NCBI RefSeq assembly: GCF_001529295.1
Contig: NZ_LLWK01000030.1
Coordinates: 62,001-126,000 of the forward strand
Origin: Flavobacterium sp. TAB 87
GTDB lineage: Bacteria; Bacteroidota; Bacteroidia; Flavobacteriales; Flavobacteriaceae
DNA: 64,000 nt
Direction of reading: 5' to 3'
Positions 1 through 9,331 of the stretch are shown here, one piece after another. The notes under the pieces were generated by a model. The model saw only the letters and a list, made by a program, of their open reading frames with translations, did no database searches and was not told the DNA's origin. The number at the start of each line of letters is the position of its first letter. Positions within the stretch are counted from its first letter, which is position 1. The translations under genes were made by a program, and so were the position numbers.

Positions 1-2810
1 GGTAACTTATATCCTACCGTAATGTTATTAATTCTCAAGAAATCTCCCGATTCTAAATAATAAGTAGACGCTACTGGAACTTGGTTAAAAGCAGCTGGAT
101 TCGCAGCTGTTGGATTGTTTGAGGTCCAAAAATCAGTTGCCAATGAGTTTTCGATATTTTCTCCCGAAAAACGTTGTGCTTTTTTACCATTGTACACTTC
201 GACTCCGCTTGTACCATATCCATCTACAGAAAAATCAATGTCTTTATAATTAAAACCAACGCTAATGCCGTAATTTGAATCTGGTAAAATAGACCCCACA
301 TATTTTTTATCCTCGATGGCTAATCCATCTTGAGTAGCTGTAGTTCCGTCCGCTTTCAAATACAATTTACTACCCGTTGCTTCATCAAAGCCAGCGTACT
401 CATACATGTAAAAGCTCCCTAAAGGTTGTCCTACCGAAGTATTGTCTAATATTTTGGTATTCTGACCATTACCTAAATCTCCGCCAATTACTGGAGACAA
501 CGTAGCGCTTTTTAAACTTTGAAGTTGGTTTTTATTATTAGAGAAGTTTCCACCAATCCAATACTTAAAATTGTCATTTACTTTATCCTCCCATCGCAAA
601 GAAATTTCATATCCTTTATTAGAAACTTCGCCCACGTGCGCAGGAGACGCAGCGCTAATTCCAGAAGTACTGTACGGTTTTGTATTCAGAATAACATTGG
701 TATTGATTTTTGAATACCAATCAAAAGTTCCTGTTAAACGATTTTCTAAAGCACCAAAATCAAGTCCTACAGATGTTTCCTCGGTAACTTCCCAAGACAA
801 ACTCGGATCAATTTGAGAGTTGATCGTTGTGCCAGGATACAAAATCGAGCCTCCTATATAACTGTCTAATCCAGAACCGTACGCTTGGTTGTTTAGCGGT
901 ACATTTTGATTTCCTAATCTACCCCAACCTCCTCGTAATTTTAGTAAATCTATTCCTTTTACATCAGCCATGAAGCCTTCTTTGCTGATTACCCAACCCA
1001 AGCCAAAAGCGGGAAAAGTTCCCCAACGATAATCTTTTGCAAAGGTAGAAGAGCCATCACGTCTTATCGTTCCTGTAAATAAGTAACGGTCTAATAATTT
1101 ATATTGAAAACGACCAAAATACGACAGTAAACGATTTTCATTTAAAATCTCATCTCTATATCCCGTAACGTTTGCAGCATAATCGACACCGCCTAATGAC
1201 CAATAATTTGAATCTGCATTTACATTTTTTCGAATAACAGTCATTTTTTCGCGAGAGCCTCTAGTTGAAGTTTCTGTTCCTACTGTTAGCTCTATATCAT
1301 GAATTTCTGCAAAAGCTTTGTTGTAAGTTAGATAATTGGAAAGCGTCCAATTGTAATATTGCTCACGACCTTTAGTCAACGTATTTGTATTTCTTGTAGC
1401 AGGATAAGCGTCAGCAACTCTCGTAGGATCTGCTGCCAACCAAATATTTAAATCATCTGCATAATTGTAATTTTTCCAAGTATAATATTCACCATTAAAT
1501 TGCGAGGTAAATTTTAGAGACTCGATAATCTCATAATCTAATTTTAAACCGCCTTGCAACATAATGCTGCGTTGTTGTTCGTCAAAAAAGTCTAATTGTG
1601 CTACGGGATTTCCAACATTATTGAACTGAGAACCAGTAGTGTCTGCAAAACCATTAGCTCCTAAAAAAGGAACTCCATACTGACCATTGTCAAAGCGAAC
1701 GGGAATAATTGGCGATTGTCTGTAAGCATTAGTAAAAGCATCGAACGGTTTAGGAGTTGATTGTGTTGAACTTAAACTGAAGTTTTGATTTAAAGTGATT
1801 TTTTTGGAAATCTTAAACTCGTTGTTGTTTCTAAACGTAGTTCTGCCGTAGGTAAGTCCGTTTAAAATTCCATCTTCTTCGTAATTTCCAACACTAAAAA
1901 AGTATTTAATTGTTTCACTTGATCCTGAAACCGAAACGTTATTTTGCTGGTACGTTCCCGTTCTTGTAATTTCGTCAAACCAATCGGTATTTACGGGTTG
2001 ATCCTGAGAAAATGTAGTAGACTGTAAAGCACTATTTGTATAATAAGCATACTTATTACTTCCGGCCATTTTTACTTTCTTCAATGGATTTCTAAATCCT
2101 GCAAAACTTTCGAATTCTACTGAAACTGTATTCCCTTTTCCTTTTTTAGTCGTAATAATAATCACTCCATTTGCGGCTCTGGTGCCATAAATTGCTAAAG
2201 CAGAAGCATCTTTTAATATCTCGTATGATGTAATATCGTTGGTATTAATATTTCCTATATTGTCCGTTGGCATTCCGTCGACTATGTATAAGGGGTTTCT
2301 GCCTCCTAGTGCAGTTCCTAATCCTCTAATTACAACTGAAGGTGATGCACCAGGAACATCAGATGAAATAACCTGAACACCAGCCGCTTTTCCTTGTATA
2401 GCTTGTGAAGCGTTCAATACTTTTGTTCTCGAAATTTCTTCTGACTTTATGGAAGAAATTGCCGTAGTATTGTCTACTATCTTTCGAGAACCATAACCAA
2501 TCACTACTACTTCTCTTAATGCCGTATCTTGTGATTCTACTAAAGTTATATTTATAAAACCGCTCGAGGCATTAACTGTAGCAGAGTCGAAACCGAGCAT
2601 AGTTATTTTTAAAGGTTCATTGATCTGAGCATTAATTTCGAAATTACCATCAAAATCAGTCTCTGTATTTGTTTTTGATTGCGTCGCTACCACTATAGCA
2701 CCCGGAACTCCCATTCCGCCGCTATCTACCACTTTTCCTTTTACATTTTGCGCAATCAAATACGACGGCAAAATTAGAAGTGCTAAAAAGCTAAAAATGA
2801 ATTTTTTCAT
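1..2810 (-). CDS. SusC/RagA-family TonB-linked outer-membrane protein, 3' end outside window
   Basis: Outer-membrane beta-barrel that imports large ligands (usually glycans or peptides) with a SusD-type lipoprotein lid and TonB energy. The start is ATG at 2808-2810; 936 codons lie in the window and the frame is still open at base 1, so roughly the last 70-100 residues are missing. An N-terminal signal peptide ending near IAQ is followed by a carboxypeptidase-D-like domain (about residues 22-100), then a TonB plug domain with the SusC signatures VIRGLGTALGG, LYIVDGMP and YGTRAANGVIIITTKKG. The last part visible (FLRINNITVGYKLP) is the usual strand near the C-terminus. A susD partner should follow just beyond the left edge. 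The gene upstream is its probable regulator. The substrate cannot be read from this sequence. Confidence 0.95.
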   Translation of the reverse strand, partial: MKKFIFSFLALLILPSYLIAQNVKGKVVDSGGMGVPGAIVVATQSKTNTETDFDGNFEINAQINEPLKITMLGFDSATVNASSGFINITLVESQDTALREVVVIGYGSRKIVDNTTAISSIKSEEISRTKVLNASQAIQGKAAGVQVISSDVPGASPSVVIRGLGTALGGRNPLYIVDGMPTDNIGNINTNDITSYEILKDASALAIYGTRAANGVIIITTKKGKGNTVSVEFESFAGFRNPLKKVKMAGSNKYAYYTNSALQSTTFSQDQPVNTDWFDEITRTGTYQQNNVSVSGSSETIKYFFSVGNYEEDGILNGLTYGRTTFRNNNEFKISKKITLNQNFSLSSTQSTPKPFDAFTNAYRQSPIIPVRFDNGQYGVPFLGANGFADTTGSQFNNVGNPVAQLDFFDEQQRSIMLQGGLKLDYEIIESLKFTSQFNGEYYTWKNYNYADDLNIWLAADPTRVADAYPATRNTNTLTKGREQYYNWTLSNYLTYNKAFAEIHDIELTVGTETSTRGSREKMTVIRKNVNADSNYWSLGGVDYAANVTGYRDEILNENRLLSYFGRFQYKLLDRYLFTGTIRRDGSSTFAKDYRWGTFPAFGLGWVISKEGFMADVKGIDLLKLRGGWGRLGNQNVPLNNQAYGSGLDSYIGGSILYPGTTINSQIDPSLSWEVTEETSVGLDFGALENRLTGTFDWYSKINTNVILNTKPYSTSGISAASPAHVGEVSNKGYEISLRWEDKVNDNFKYWIGGNFSNNKNQLQSLKSATLSPVIGGDLGNGQNTKILDNTSVGQPLGSFYMYEYAGFDEATGSKLYLKADGTTATQDGLAIEDKKYVGSILPDSNYGISVGFNYKDIDFSVDGYGTSGVEVYNGKKAQRFSGENIENSLATDFWTSNNPTAANPAAFNQVPVASTYYLESGDFLRINNITVGYKL

Positions 2811-2882
2811 ATGGTTGTTTGTCGTTTAAGTTAGTTCAGCCAAATTAAGCAATTACAACGTTGTAGTTAATAAAAATGGAAT

Positions 2883-2995
2883 ACTACACGACTACATCAA
2901 ATTACTTAAAAATACAAATAATCAATTGAAATACAGCGCTTTACAATAAGTTAAAATTACCATAAAATTGGATTAATGATGTAGTAATGATGTAG
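2883..2995. promoter_or_regulatory. Repeated TGATGTAG motifs, candidate operator of the susC-like gene
   Basis: The 242-base spacer between the regulator gene and the susC-like gene contains a perfect 11-base tandem repeat, TAATGATGTAG, at 2974-2984 and 2985-2995. The inverted form ACTACATCA lies at 2891-2899 and exactly matches the complement of 2977-2985; a related ACTACACGA lies at 2883-2891. A perfect palindrome TACAACGTTGTA lies at 2854-2865. An 11-base spacing is close to one helical turn. This suits binding sites for the LuxR-type regulator encoded next door, but that link is inferred. No clear TAnnTTTG element was found for susC. Confidence 0.45.
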
Positions 2996-3052
2996 GAGAA
3001 TTAAAACCAATAATGCATAAAAAACTAAAATTTTGTAAAAATTTACTTGTTT

Positions 3053-5797
3053 TTATAATGTTAGTAAAAATTTCGATAAACTTTCTTCTTGCACGAGTTC
3101 AAGTTTTTTTCTCAAACGGTATCGTTGTAATTCGACACCTCTAAAAGAAATATTCATTAAAGGAGCAATTTCTTTAGAGGATAAATTCATTTTTAAGTAG
3201 ATGCAAAGTTTAATGTCCTTAGAAGTTAGGACGGGAAATCTCTGCGATAATTTGATAATAAAATCACTGTGAATTTGATTTAAATTGGTTTCAAATATTT
3301 CCCATTCGTGTTTATTGACCGAGTTTATCTTTATCGCTTTTCTAATTTCACTCTTAATTTTATTAATATCTGCTTCTTTGTCTAAAATAGATTGAATATT
3401 TTCGATCATTTCGCTTTGTTTAGCAATAGATAACGACTTTCCTGCCACTTCTGAAGATTTAGTTTGTAATTCTAGCTCCAAAATATGTTTCTCGTATTCT
3501 TGCGTATTCAGCTCGTGTTCCGCTTTTAGTTCCATTTCCAAAATGGTTTTTTGGTGTTTTAGTTCCTCTTCTTGCAGTAGGAGTTTCTGAATGTATCGCA
3601 TTTTATTCCACTTATAATACAAGAATAAAATACTACCTGAGACTAAAACATACAGTACAATCATCCAAAGAGAAAAATACCAAGGCTGACCGATTAAGAA
3701 ATTATACTCTTTTAATTTTTGATATTTAGAACCGTCATTACTAAATATTTCTAGTTTTTGATTACCACTAATTAAATTGCTTAAGAAAATTCGACCATTT
3801 TTTACAAGAATAAAATCTTGCGCATTATTAATAGTATAAAATAAATTGGGTTTTCTTGATCCGTATAAATTAGAGATAATATTGAAATTGACTTCAGAAT
3901 TGAATCCAATTTTTTCATTTGTAGTAATTGCAATTCCATTGGCAAAAGCGTCAATTAAAATGGGAGTTTTTACAGTTTCTCTATGTTTCAACTCTAAAGA
4001 AATAAAGCCATCATCTAAGTTTAATAGATAATTTTCTTTGTTTTTAAAGATTTTTAAATAATCGTTAATTAGTTTTCCCTTGTAATATTTCTCCTGAATT
4101 ATATTCCAGATAAAAGTATTTTTTTGTGCTAAAATATAGTACAGAATACCCTCTTTTAGTACTATAAACTGACTGGAATCTATCGCAACGATATCTGTAC
4201 AATTTTTAAAATTGGTGTTAAACAATTTGTTCTCCTCTAATTTGTTTAAAATAGAATTGTAGGTGTACCAAGTATTATCGATAAGAAAAAGAATTTCATT
4301 TCTGAATTCAAAAATTATAACTCCAAAATCATTTTTTATTTTGCTAAGCTGCGTAATATTTTCAATTGTTTTGGTTTTATAATTGTCGTCGTAAAGAATA
4401 CGATACAATCCTTTATAATTATCTGCAGCCCAAAGTTCATTTTTTTTATTTTGAGCGACATATTTAATAGGCTTCACTAAGTCTGAAACTAACACATTTT
4501 GGGAAAAATTTTCGAATCTATTATAAATTGATATTCCGGTGTAATTGGCTTGAAAATATGTATTATTGATTGCACTTTTAGTTAAGTTCCAACCTCCATT
4601 TATTGAGTTTAAAAGAGATAATTGCTCATTTTGATATAAAAAAGTACCCGAATTATGTCCAATCAGGTATTTACTATCAATTTCTGAAATGTCCCACGCT
4701 TGTCCTTGCGTGTTTGGTAACAGCGAAAAAGACCTGTTTTTATATTCAAAAATACCGTGGTTGGATGCGATTAAATAGCCTTTTGGAGTTGGAGCTACAT
4801 CATAAACGGATCCCAAAACACCAGTGTTATCGTAAAAAATAGATATAGGAGAATTGACTTCAATATGCGAAATACCGTTGTCCAAGCCGAGCCACAAATC
4901 ATTCTCTTGATCAACAGCAATACTCAAGACCGAATTGTTCATCAAGACATTATTTCGATCAATCGTTTGGTATTCGTTTGTATTTAAATCGACAATAAAA
5001 ACACCTTTACTTCCGGTGCCGATGGCTAGTTTATTTTTTTTTATAAATTTAGCAACATTAATCGTTCCTGTTTTTAGCAGGTTATTTAAGCTATTCTTCC
5101 ACGGACTTAATTTACCATCAACCGAGACAAAAATACCTGAACGCTGGGTAAATATATAAATCTCATTTTGATGCTTTTCTATACTGTGAACCACATTGTG
5201 CTTTAAAACTTCCCATCCTTTTACAGGAATAAATTTTTTATCTGTAAAAATAAAAACACCAGATTCGACCGAAGCCACGTAAATCTGATCATCGACAATA
5301 AAACAATACGAAATTAAAAAAGGAAACTTTGTTTTGCTGATTACACCATTTCTAAGCGCAAATATTTCATTAAAGGACTGAAAATATATGGTTTCTTTTA
5401 CTTTAAATATTTTCCAAATTTCTTCATTCTCATTTTCAGCAAAGACGTTTTTATCTTGGGAAAGCGAAGTGTAGTTCATTACACCTTTCTCTCGAGTCCA
5501 GTAACCAAACTCTTTATAAGAACCTGAATAAATTTTATTTGAATCCGCCATTATCGAACGAATTATTGTTTTATTGGGTAAATTATACTTTTCCCAAACG
5601 ACTCCGTTGTACCTTAACAAATAATGATTATTGGCAAAATACATGGCTTTGTCGGTACCTTGAGTAACATTCCAAATTTGATTATCTCCTTGGTAGTTGG
5701 ATTTTGAATAGTTTTCTACAAAAGGCAATAATTCTTGCGCAGTTCCCGCTACTGAAAAAAGTAGAAATAAAAGTATTTTAATTACAGTTGAGTTCAA
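3053..5797 (-). CDS. Transmembrane beta-propeller sensor with cytoplasmic LuxR-type DNA-binding domain
   Basis: Probable one-component regulator of the susC-like gene immediately downstream. It has 914 residues: a signal-peptide-like N-terminus, a long two-component-regulator-type beta-propeller (about residues 25-640) with repeated LWxGLDNGI-like blades, a triple-Tyr-like Ig domain (about 640-700), one membrane segment (about 705-730, SLWMIVLYVLVSGSILFLYY), a coiled coil (about 735-800) and a C-terminal LuxR-type helix-turn-helix (LTSKDIKLCIYLKMNLSSKE). There is no histidine-kinase or receiver domain, so the signal must pass through the membrane helix and coiled coil directly to the DNA-binding domain. 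Proteins of this build often sit beside SusC/SusD pairs. The chosen start is TTG; no in-frame ATG lies nearby upstream. Confidence 0.88.
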   Translation of the reverse strand: MNSTVIKILLFLLFSVAGTAQELLPFVENYSKSNYQGDNQIWNVTQGTDKAMYFANNHYLLRYNGVVWEKYNLPNKTIIRSIMADSNKIYSGSYKEFGYWTREKGVMNYTSLSQDKNVFAENENEEIWKIFKVKETIYFQSFNEIFALRNGVISKTKFPFLISYCFIVDDQIYVASVESGVFIFTDKKFIPVKGWEVLKHNVVHSIEKHQNEIYIFTQRSGIFVSVDGKLSPWKNSLNNLLKTGTINVAKFIKKNKLAIGTGSKGVFIVDLNTNEYQTIDRNNVLMNNSVLSIAVDQENDLWLGLDNGISHIEVNSPISIFYDNTGVLGSVYDVAPTPKGYLIASNHGIFEYKNRSFSLLPNTQGQAWDISEIDSKYLIGHNSGTFLYQNEQLSLLNSINGGWNLTKSAINNTYFQANYTGISIYNRFENFSQNVLVSDLVKPIKYVAQNKKNELWAADNYKGLYRILYDDNYKTKTIENITQLSKIKNDFGVIIFEFRNEILFLIDNTWYTYNSILNKLEENKLFNTNFKNCTDIVAIDSSQFIVLKEGILYYILAQKNTFIWNIIQEKYYKGKLINDYLKIFKNKENYLLNLDDGFISLELKHRETVKTPILIDAFANGIAITTNEKIGFNSEVNFNIISNLYGSRKPNLFYTINNAQDFILVKNGRIFLSNLISGNQKLEIFSNDGSKYQKLKEYNFLIGQPWYFSLWMIVLYVLVSGSILFLYYKWNKMRYIQKLLLQEEELKHQKTILEMELKAEHELNTQEYEKHILELELQTKSSEVAGKSLSIAKQSEMIENIQSILDKEADINKIKSEIRKAIKINSVNKHEWEIFETNLNQIHSDFIIKLSQRFPVLTSKDIKLCIYLKMNLSSKEIAPLMNISFRGVELQRYRLRKKLELVQEESLSKFLLTL

Positions 5798-5849
5798 GCT
5801 AAATGTATTTATCCAAATATAATCAGAATTATAGGATCTTTTACAATAA

Positions 5850-5876
5850 AAAAGCCTCTCTTTAGAGAAGCTTTTG
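5850..5876 (-). terminator. Intrinsic terminator after ackA
   Basis: The minus strand reads AAAAGC-T-TCTC, a four-base loop, then GAGA-G-GCTTTT followed by T residues: a 10-bp stem with one internal mismatch. It lies just past the ackA stop and before the regulator gene. Confidence 0.75.
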
Positions 5877-5896
5877 ATTTTATTTGAAGGTGAATT

Positions 5897-7096
5897 TTAT
5901 TTATCCGTAACCAAATGATAAGCTTGATTGGCGATTTCGAATTCTTCATCAGTCGGAATAACTAAAATTTTGGTTTTGGAATTTTCTGTATTAATTTCCC
6001 GCACCAGTTTTGAACGCATGGTGTTTTTATCTGCATCTAAATCTATTCCGAAAAAATTCATATTCTCACAAACTAATTTCCTGATATAAGAAGAGTTTTC
6101 GCCTATTCCAGCTGTGAAAATAATAGCATCTAGACCGTTTAAAACTGCTGCATACGTACCAATATATTTTTTAATTCGGTAGGCATTCATATCTAAGGCT
6201 AATTGGCAATTTTCATCTCCTTTTTCGGCTGCTGCTTCAATATCTCTTAAATCACTAAAACCAGTTAAACCTAACATTCCGCTTTGTTTTTGCAAAATGG
6301 TATTGATGTCTTCTAATGAATATCCTAACGTATTTTGCATGTAAAAAATAATAGACTGGTCGATATCTCCGCAGCGAGTTCCCATAATCAACCCGTTTGT
6401 TGGACTAAAACCAAACGAGTGATCCACACTTTTTCCATCTTTAATCGCAGTCATACTACAGCCATTTCCTAAATGAATGGATATTATTTTATCATGGTTC
6501 GCATTGTTTGCTCGCAAGTATTCTATTGCTCTTTCAGAGACGTACTTATGACTCGTACCGTGAAAGCCATACATTCTTATTTTATTTTCAGTCAAAAGCT
6601 TGTTAGGAATCGCATATTTATAAGCGACAACCGGAATGGTTTGATGAAAAGCCGTATCAAAAACTGCAATTTGAGCTGCTGAATTAAAAATTTCTTCCGC
6701 TACATTGATACCTTCTAAATTGGCCGGATTGTGCAAGGGAGCCAAACTAAATATTTGTTTAATTTTTGCTTTTACAGCTTCATCAATCTGTACTGTTTTC
6801 GTAAAATTACTTCCACCGTGAACTACACGATGCCCGACAATTTCAATCTCATTGGTACTTTTAATTACTCCATTTTCTTCATTCAATAAAAATTGTGCTA
6901 CTTTTTGTAGACCTATTTTATGAGTGGGAATAGAAACTAGTTCTTCTACCGAATAATCATAGGTTTTATAAGTAACGTTAGAAGTTGCTAAGCCAATTCG
7001 ATCAATCATTCCCGAGCAAATTACTTGGTTCTCTGGCAGTGCCATTAATTGGTATTTAATAGAAGAACTACCTGAATTTATAATTAATATTTTCAT
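5897..7096 (-). CDS. ackA: Acetate kinase
   Basis: Converts acetyl phosphate and ADP to acetate and ATP (reversible), the second step of the Pta-AckA overflow and acetate assimilation pathway in the cytoplasm. The 399-residue length is typical. Family signatures are visible: N-terminal NSGSSSIKY, GHRVVHGG (substrate Arg region), FDTAFH, YGFHGTSHKYV and a C-terminal FTAGIGENSS phosphate-binding loop. It follows pta by 85 bases on the same strand, the normal ackA partner, and a strong hairpin terminator lies downstream, so the two probably form one transcript. Confidence 0.97.
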   Translation of the reverse strand: MKILIINSGSSSIKYQLMALPENQVICSGMIDRIGLATSNVTYKTYDYSVEELVSIPTHKIGLQKVAQFLLNEENGVIKSTNEIEIVGHRVVHGGSNFTKTVQIDEAVKAKIKQIFSLAPLHNPANLEGINVAEEIFNSAAQIAVFDTAFHQTIPVVAYKYAIPNKLLTENKIRMYGFHGTSHKYVSERAIEYLRANNANHDKIISIHLGNGCSMTAIKDGKSVDHSFGFSPTNGLIMGTRCGDIDQSIIFYMQNTLGYSLEDINTILQKQSGMLGLTGFSDLRDIEAAAEKGDENCQLALDMNAYRIKKYIGTYAAVLNGLDAIIFTAGIGENSSYIRKLVCENMNFFGIDLDADKNTMRSKLVREINTENSKTKILVIPTDEEFEIANQAYHLVTDK

Positions 7097-7181
7097 TTAA
7101 AATTTTATTTAACAATCTCTAGATCAAAAATTTAAAACTCATTTTTTAGAACTTACAATCTAGAAATCTTTTACTATATAG

Positions 7182-9275
7182 TTACAATCCTTGCGCTTGT
7201 ATTGCTGTAATTACAACGGTGTTAATAATATCATCTACGGTACAACCACGGCTTAAGTCGTTTACGGGCTTGTTTAGACCTTGCAACATTGGTCCAATTG
7301 CCAAAGCGCCAGTTTCTCTCTGAACGGCTTTATAGGTATTGTTTCCTGTATTTAAATCAGGAAAAATCAATACGCTTGCTTGACCAGCTACTTCAGAATC
7401 TGGCATTTTACTTTTACCTACACTTTTGTCAACCGCTGCATCGTATTGAATTGGTCCCTCAATTTTTAAATCAGGTCTTTTTTGCTTTACAATAGCAGTT
7501 GCTTCGCGCACCTTGTCTACTTCGTTTCCTTTTCCTGAACTTCCAGATGAATACGAAAGCATGGCTATTTTAGGTTCAATACCAAATGCAGCGCTCGAAT
7601 CTGCAGACGAAATAGCAATCTCTGCCAATTGAGCAGCAGTAGGATTTGGGTTAATTGCACAATCGCCAAAAACCGAAACTCTATCGGCCAAACACATAAA
7701 AAATATTGATGAAACTACAGAAGAATTAGGTTTAGTTTTAATGAATTGCAAAGCAGGAAGAATCGTGTGTTGCGTAGTATGTGCAGCTCCCGAAACCATT
7801 CCATCTGCATCGCCTTTGTACACCATCATGGTTCCAAAATACGATACGTCTTCCATTACATCATTAGCCATCGCAATGGTAACATCCTTAGCTTTTCGAA
7901 GTTCATAATAGGTATTGGCGTAATCCGCGTATTTAGGCGACTCTAAAGGATTAATGATGTCTATTGCTGTAAAATCAATCGTAATTCCTAATTCTGCTAC
8001 TTTTGCTTCAATCGTCTTTTTGTCTCCAATTAATGTTAAATCAACCACATCCATCGTTTGCAAACGCGACGCTGCTATGATAATACGGTCGTCATTTCCT
8101 TCGGGTAAAACGATATGTTTGCGATGCAATCGTGCTCTTTTAACCAAACTGTATTGAAACATTTTCGGAGTCATTCCTTCCGCTTCAAAAGTCACTAAGC
8201 GCTCCGACAATTTATCAATTTGTACATATTTTTCGAACGTACTTATCGAGGTTTCTATTTTTTGAACATTACTGGCATAAATCTGAGATTGTATGGCTCC
8301 AATTTTATTCACAATGCTATATGTACCGCCATCTACCGCAATAATCGGAACAACGGTTGATAAACCTTCTATCAATTTTAAAATACTCTCCTCTGGAATA
8401 ATATTTCCCGTAAGTACAATTCCTGAAACCGATGGATAATTTGCCGACTCGTTGGCTTGCAAAGCACCCATAATAATATCGGCTCGATCTCCTGGCGTAA
8501 TTACAAGCGCATTTGGACCAAGGTGAATTAAATAATTGTGTAATTGCATTGCTCCAACGCTAAAATGGCCAGTTTGATTGTTTAGATGATTTTCTCCAAA
8601 AAGCACTTTAGCATCCAGTTCGTTTACAATTTCTTGAATTGTAGGATGACTTAAAGTCGAAATAATAGGAATCGTACTTACTAATACAGAACTTGGTAGT
8701 GTCTTTTCTAGACTTTCATTTACCAAATCAATATTTTCTAATTGTATTTTATTGGCAATAATGGCTACCACCTCTACTTCTCTAACTTTAAAAGAATCGT
8801 ATACCATATAAGTACTATCCAAAAAGTCATCTAAAGTTTTGCCAACGCCAGAAGTAAGAATCAAAACAGGTATTCCTAAATTTTTAGAAATCAGTACGTT
8901 TAAGTCCAATTCGATCGCAGTTGCTTCGCCTGTAAAACTGGTGCCCTCGACTAAAACAAAGTCAAAACGCTCTTCTAATTTTTTATATTTTTCAATAATT
9001 AAATCAAGAACTTCGCCCATTTTCCCTTTGTTCTTCTTCTTGATGAGTTTGCTTTTGGTAATCGCATACGCATCGTCAAAAGTCATATCTAATTTAAAAT
9101 GAGTTAGCACCGTCTCGATATGATTGTCTACTTCTCCATCTACAAAATCTTCGATAATGGGTCTAAAATAGCCCACTTTTGCCATTTTGCCCATTAACAT
9201 ACTCATTAAACCGAGCGTTACAATTGATTTACCGCTATTCTGCTCACTTGTTGCGATATAAATTGCTTTATTCAT
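7182..9275 (-). CDS. pta: Phosphate acetyltransferase, long form
   Basis: Interconverts acetyl-CoA and phosphate with acetyl phosphate and CoA. At 697 residues it is the long, multidomain form: an N-terminal BioD-like P-loop domain (ATSEQNSGKSIVTLGL near residue 8), a central DRTGG domain (about 220-330) and a C-terminal catalytic PTA_PTB domain (about 375-690) with LPEGNDDRIIIAA and SYSSGSSGKG. It is transcribed toward ackA. The N-terminal domains of long Pta proteins are regulatory in enterobacteria; whether this holds here is not shown. Confidence 0.97.
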   Translation of the reverse strand: MNKAIYIATSEQNSGKSIVTLGLMSMLMGKMAKVGYFRPIIEDFVDGEVDNHIETVLTHFKLDMTFDDAYAITKSKLIKKKNKGKMGEVLDLIIEKYKKLEERFDFVLVEGTSFTGEATAIELDLNVLISKNLGIPVLILTSGVGKTLDDFLDSTYMVYDSFKVREVEVVAIIANKIQLENIDLVNESLEKTLPSSVLVSTIPIISTLSHPTIQEIVNELDAKVLFGENHLNNQTGHFSVGAMQLHNYLIHLGPNALVITPGDRADIIMGALQANESANYPSVSGIVLTGNIIPEESILKLIEGLSTVVPIIAVDGGTYSIVNKIGAIQSQIYASNVQKIETSISTFEKYVQIDKLSERLVTFEAEGMTPKMFQYSLVKRARLHRKHIVLPEGNDDRIIIAASRLQTMDVVDLTLIGDKKTIEAKVAELGITIDFTAIDIINPLESPKYADYANTYYELRKAKDVTIAMANDVMEDVSYFGTMMVYKGDADGMVSGAAHTTQHTILPALQFIKTKPNSSVVSSIFFMCLADRVSVFGDCAINPNPTAAQLAEIAISSADSSAAFGIEPKIAMLSYSSGSSGKGNEVDKVREATAIVKQKRPDLKIEGPIQYDAAVDKSVGKSKMPDSEVAGQASVLIFPDLNTGNNTYKAVQRETGALAIGPMLQGLNKPVNDLSRGCTVDDIINTVVITAIQAQGL

Positions 9276-9331
9276 TTTATTCTATTTTATGTGTGAAATA
9301 ATTTATTGTTATTTTATAATTTTAAGTTGAA

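Noticed and set aside
519..816. Two overlapping plus-strand frames near the left edge
   Set aside because: They are antisense to the susC-like gene, whose frame is open over the whole stretch and has clear domain motifs.
2974..2995. Tandem repeats considered as a CRISPR remnant
   Set aside because: Repeats are 11 bases with no spacers and only two perfect copies; no cas genes are present.
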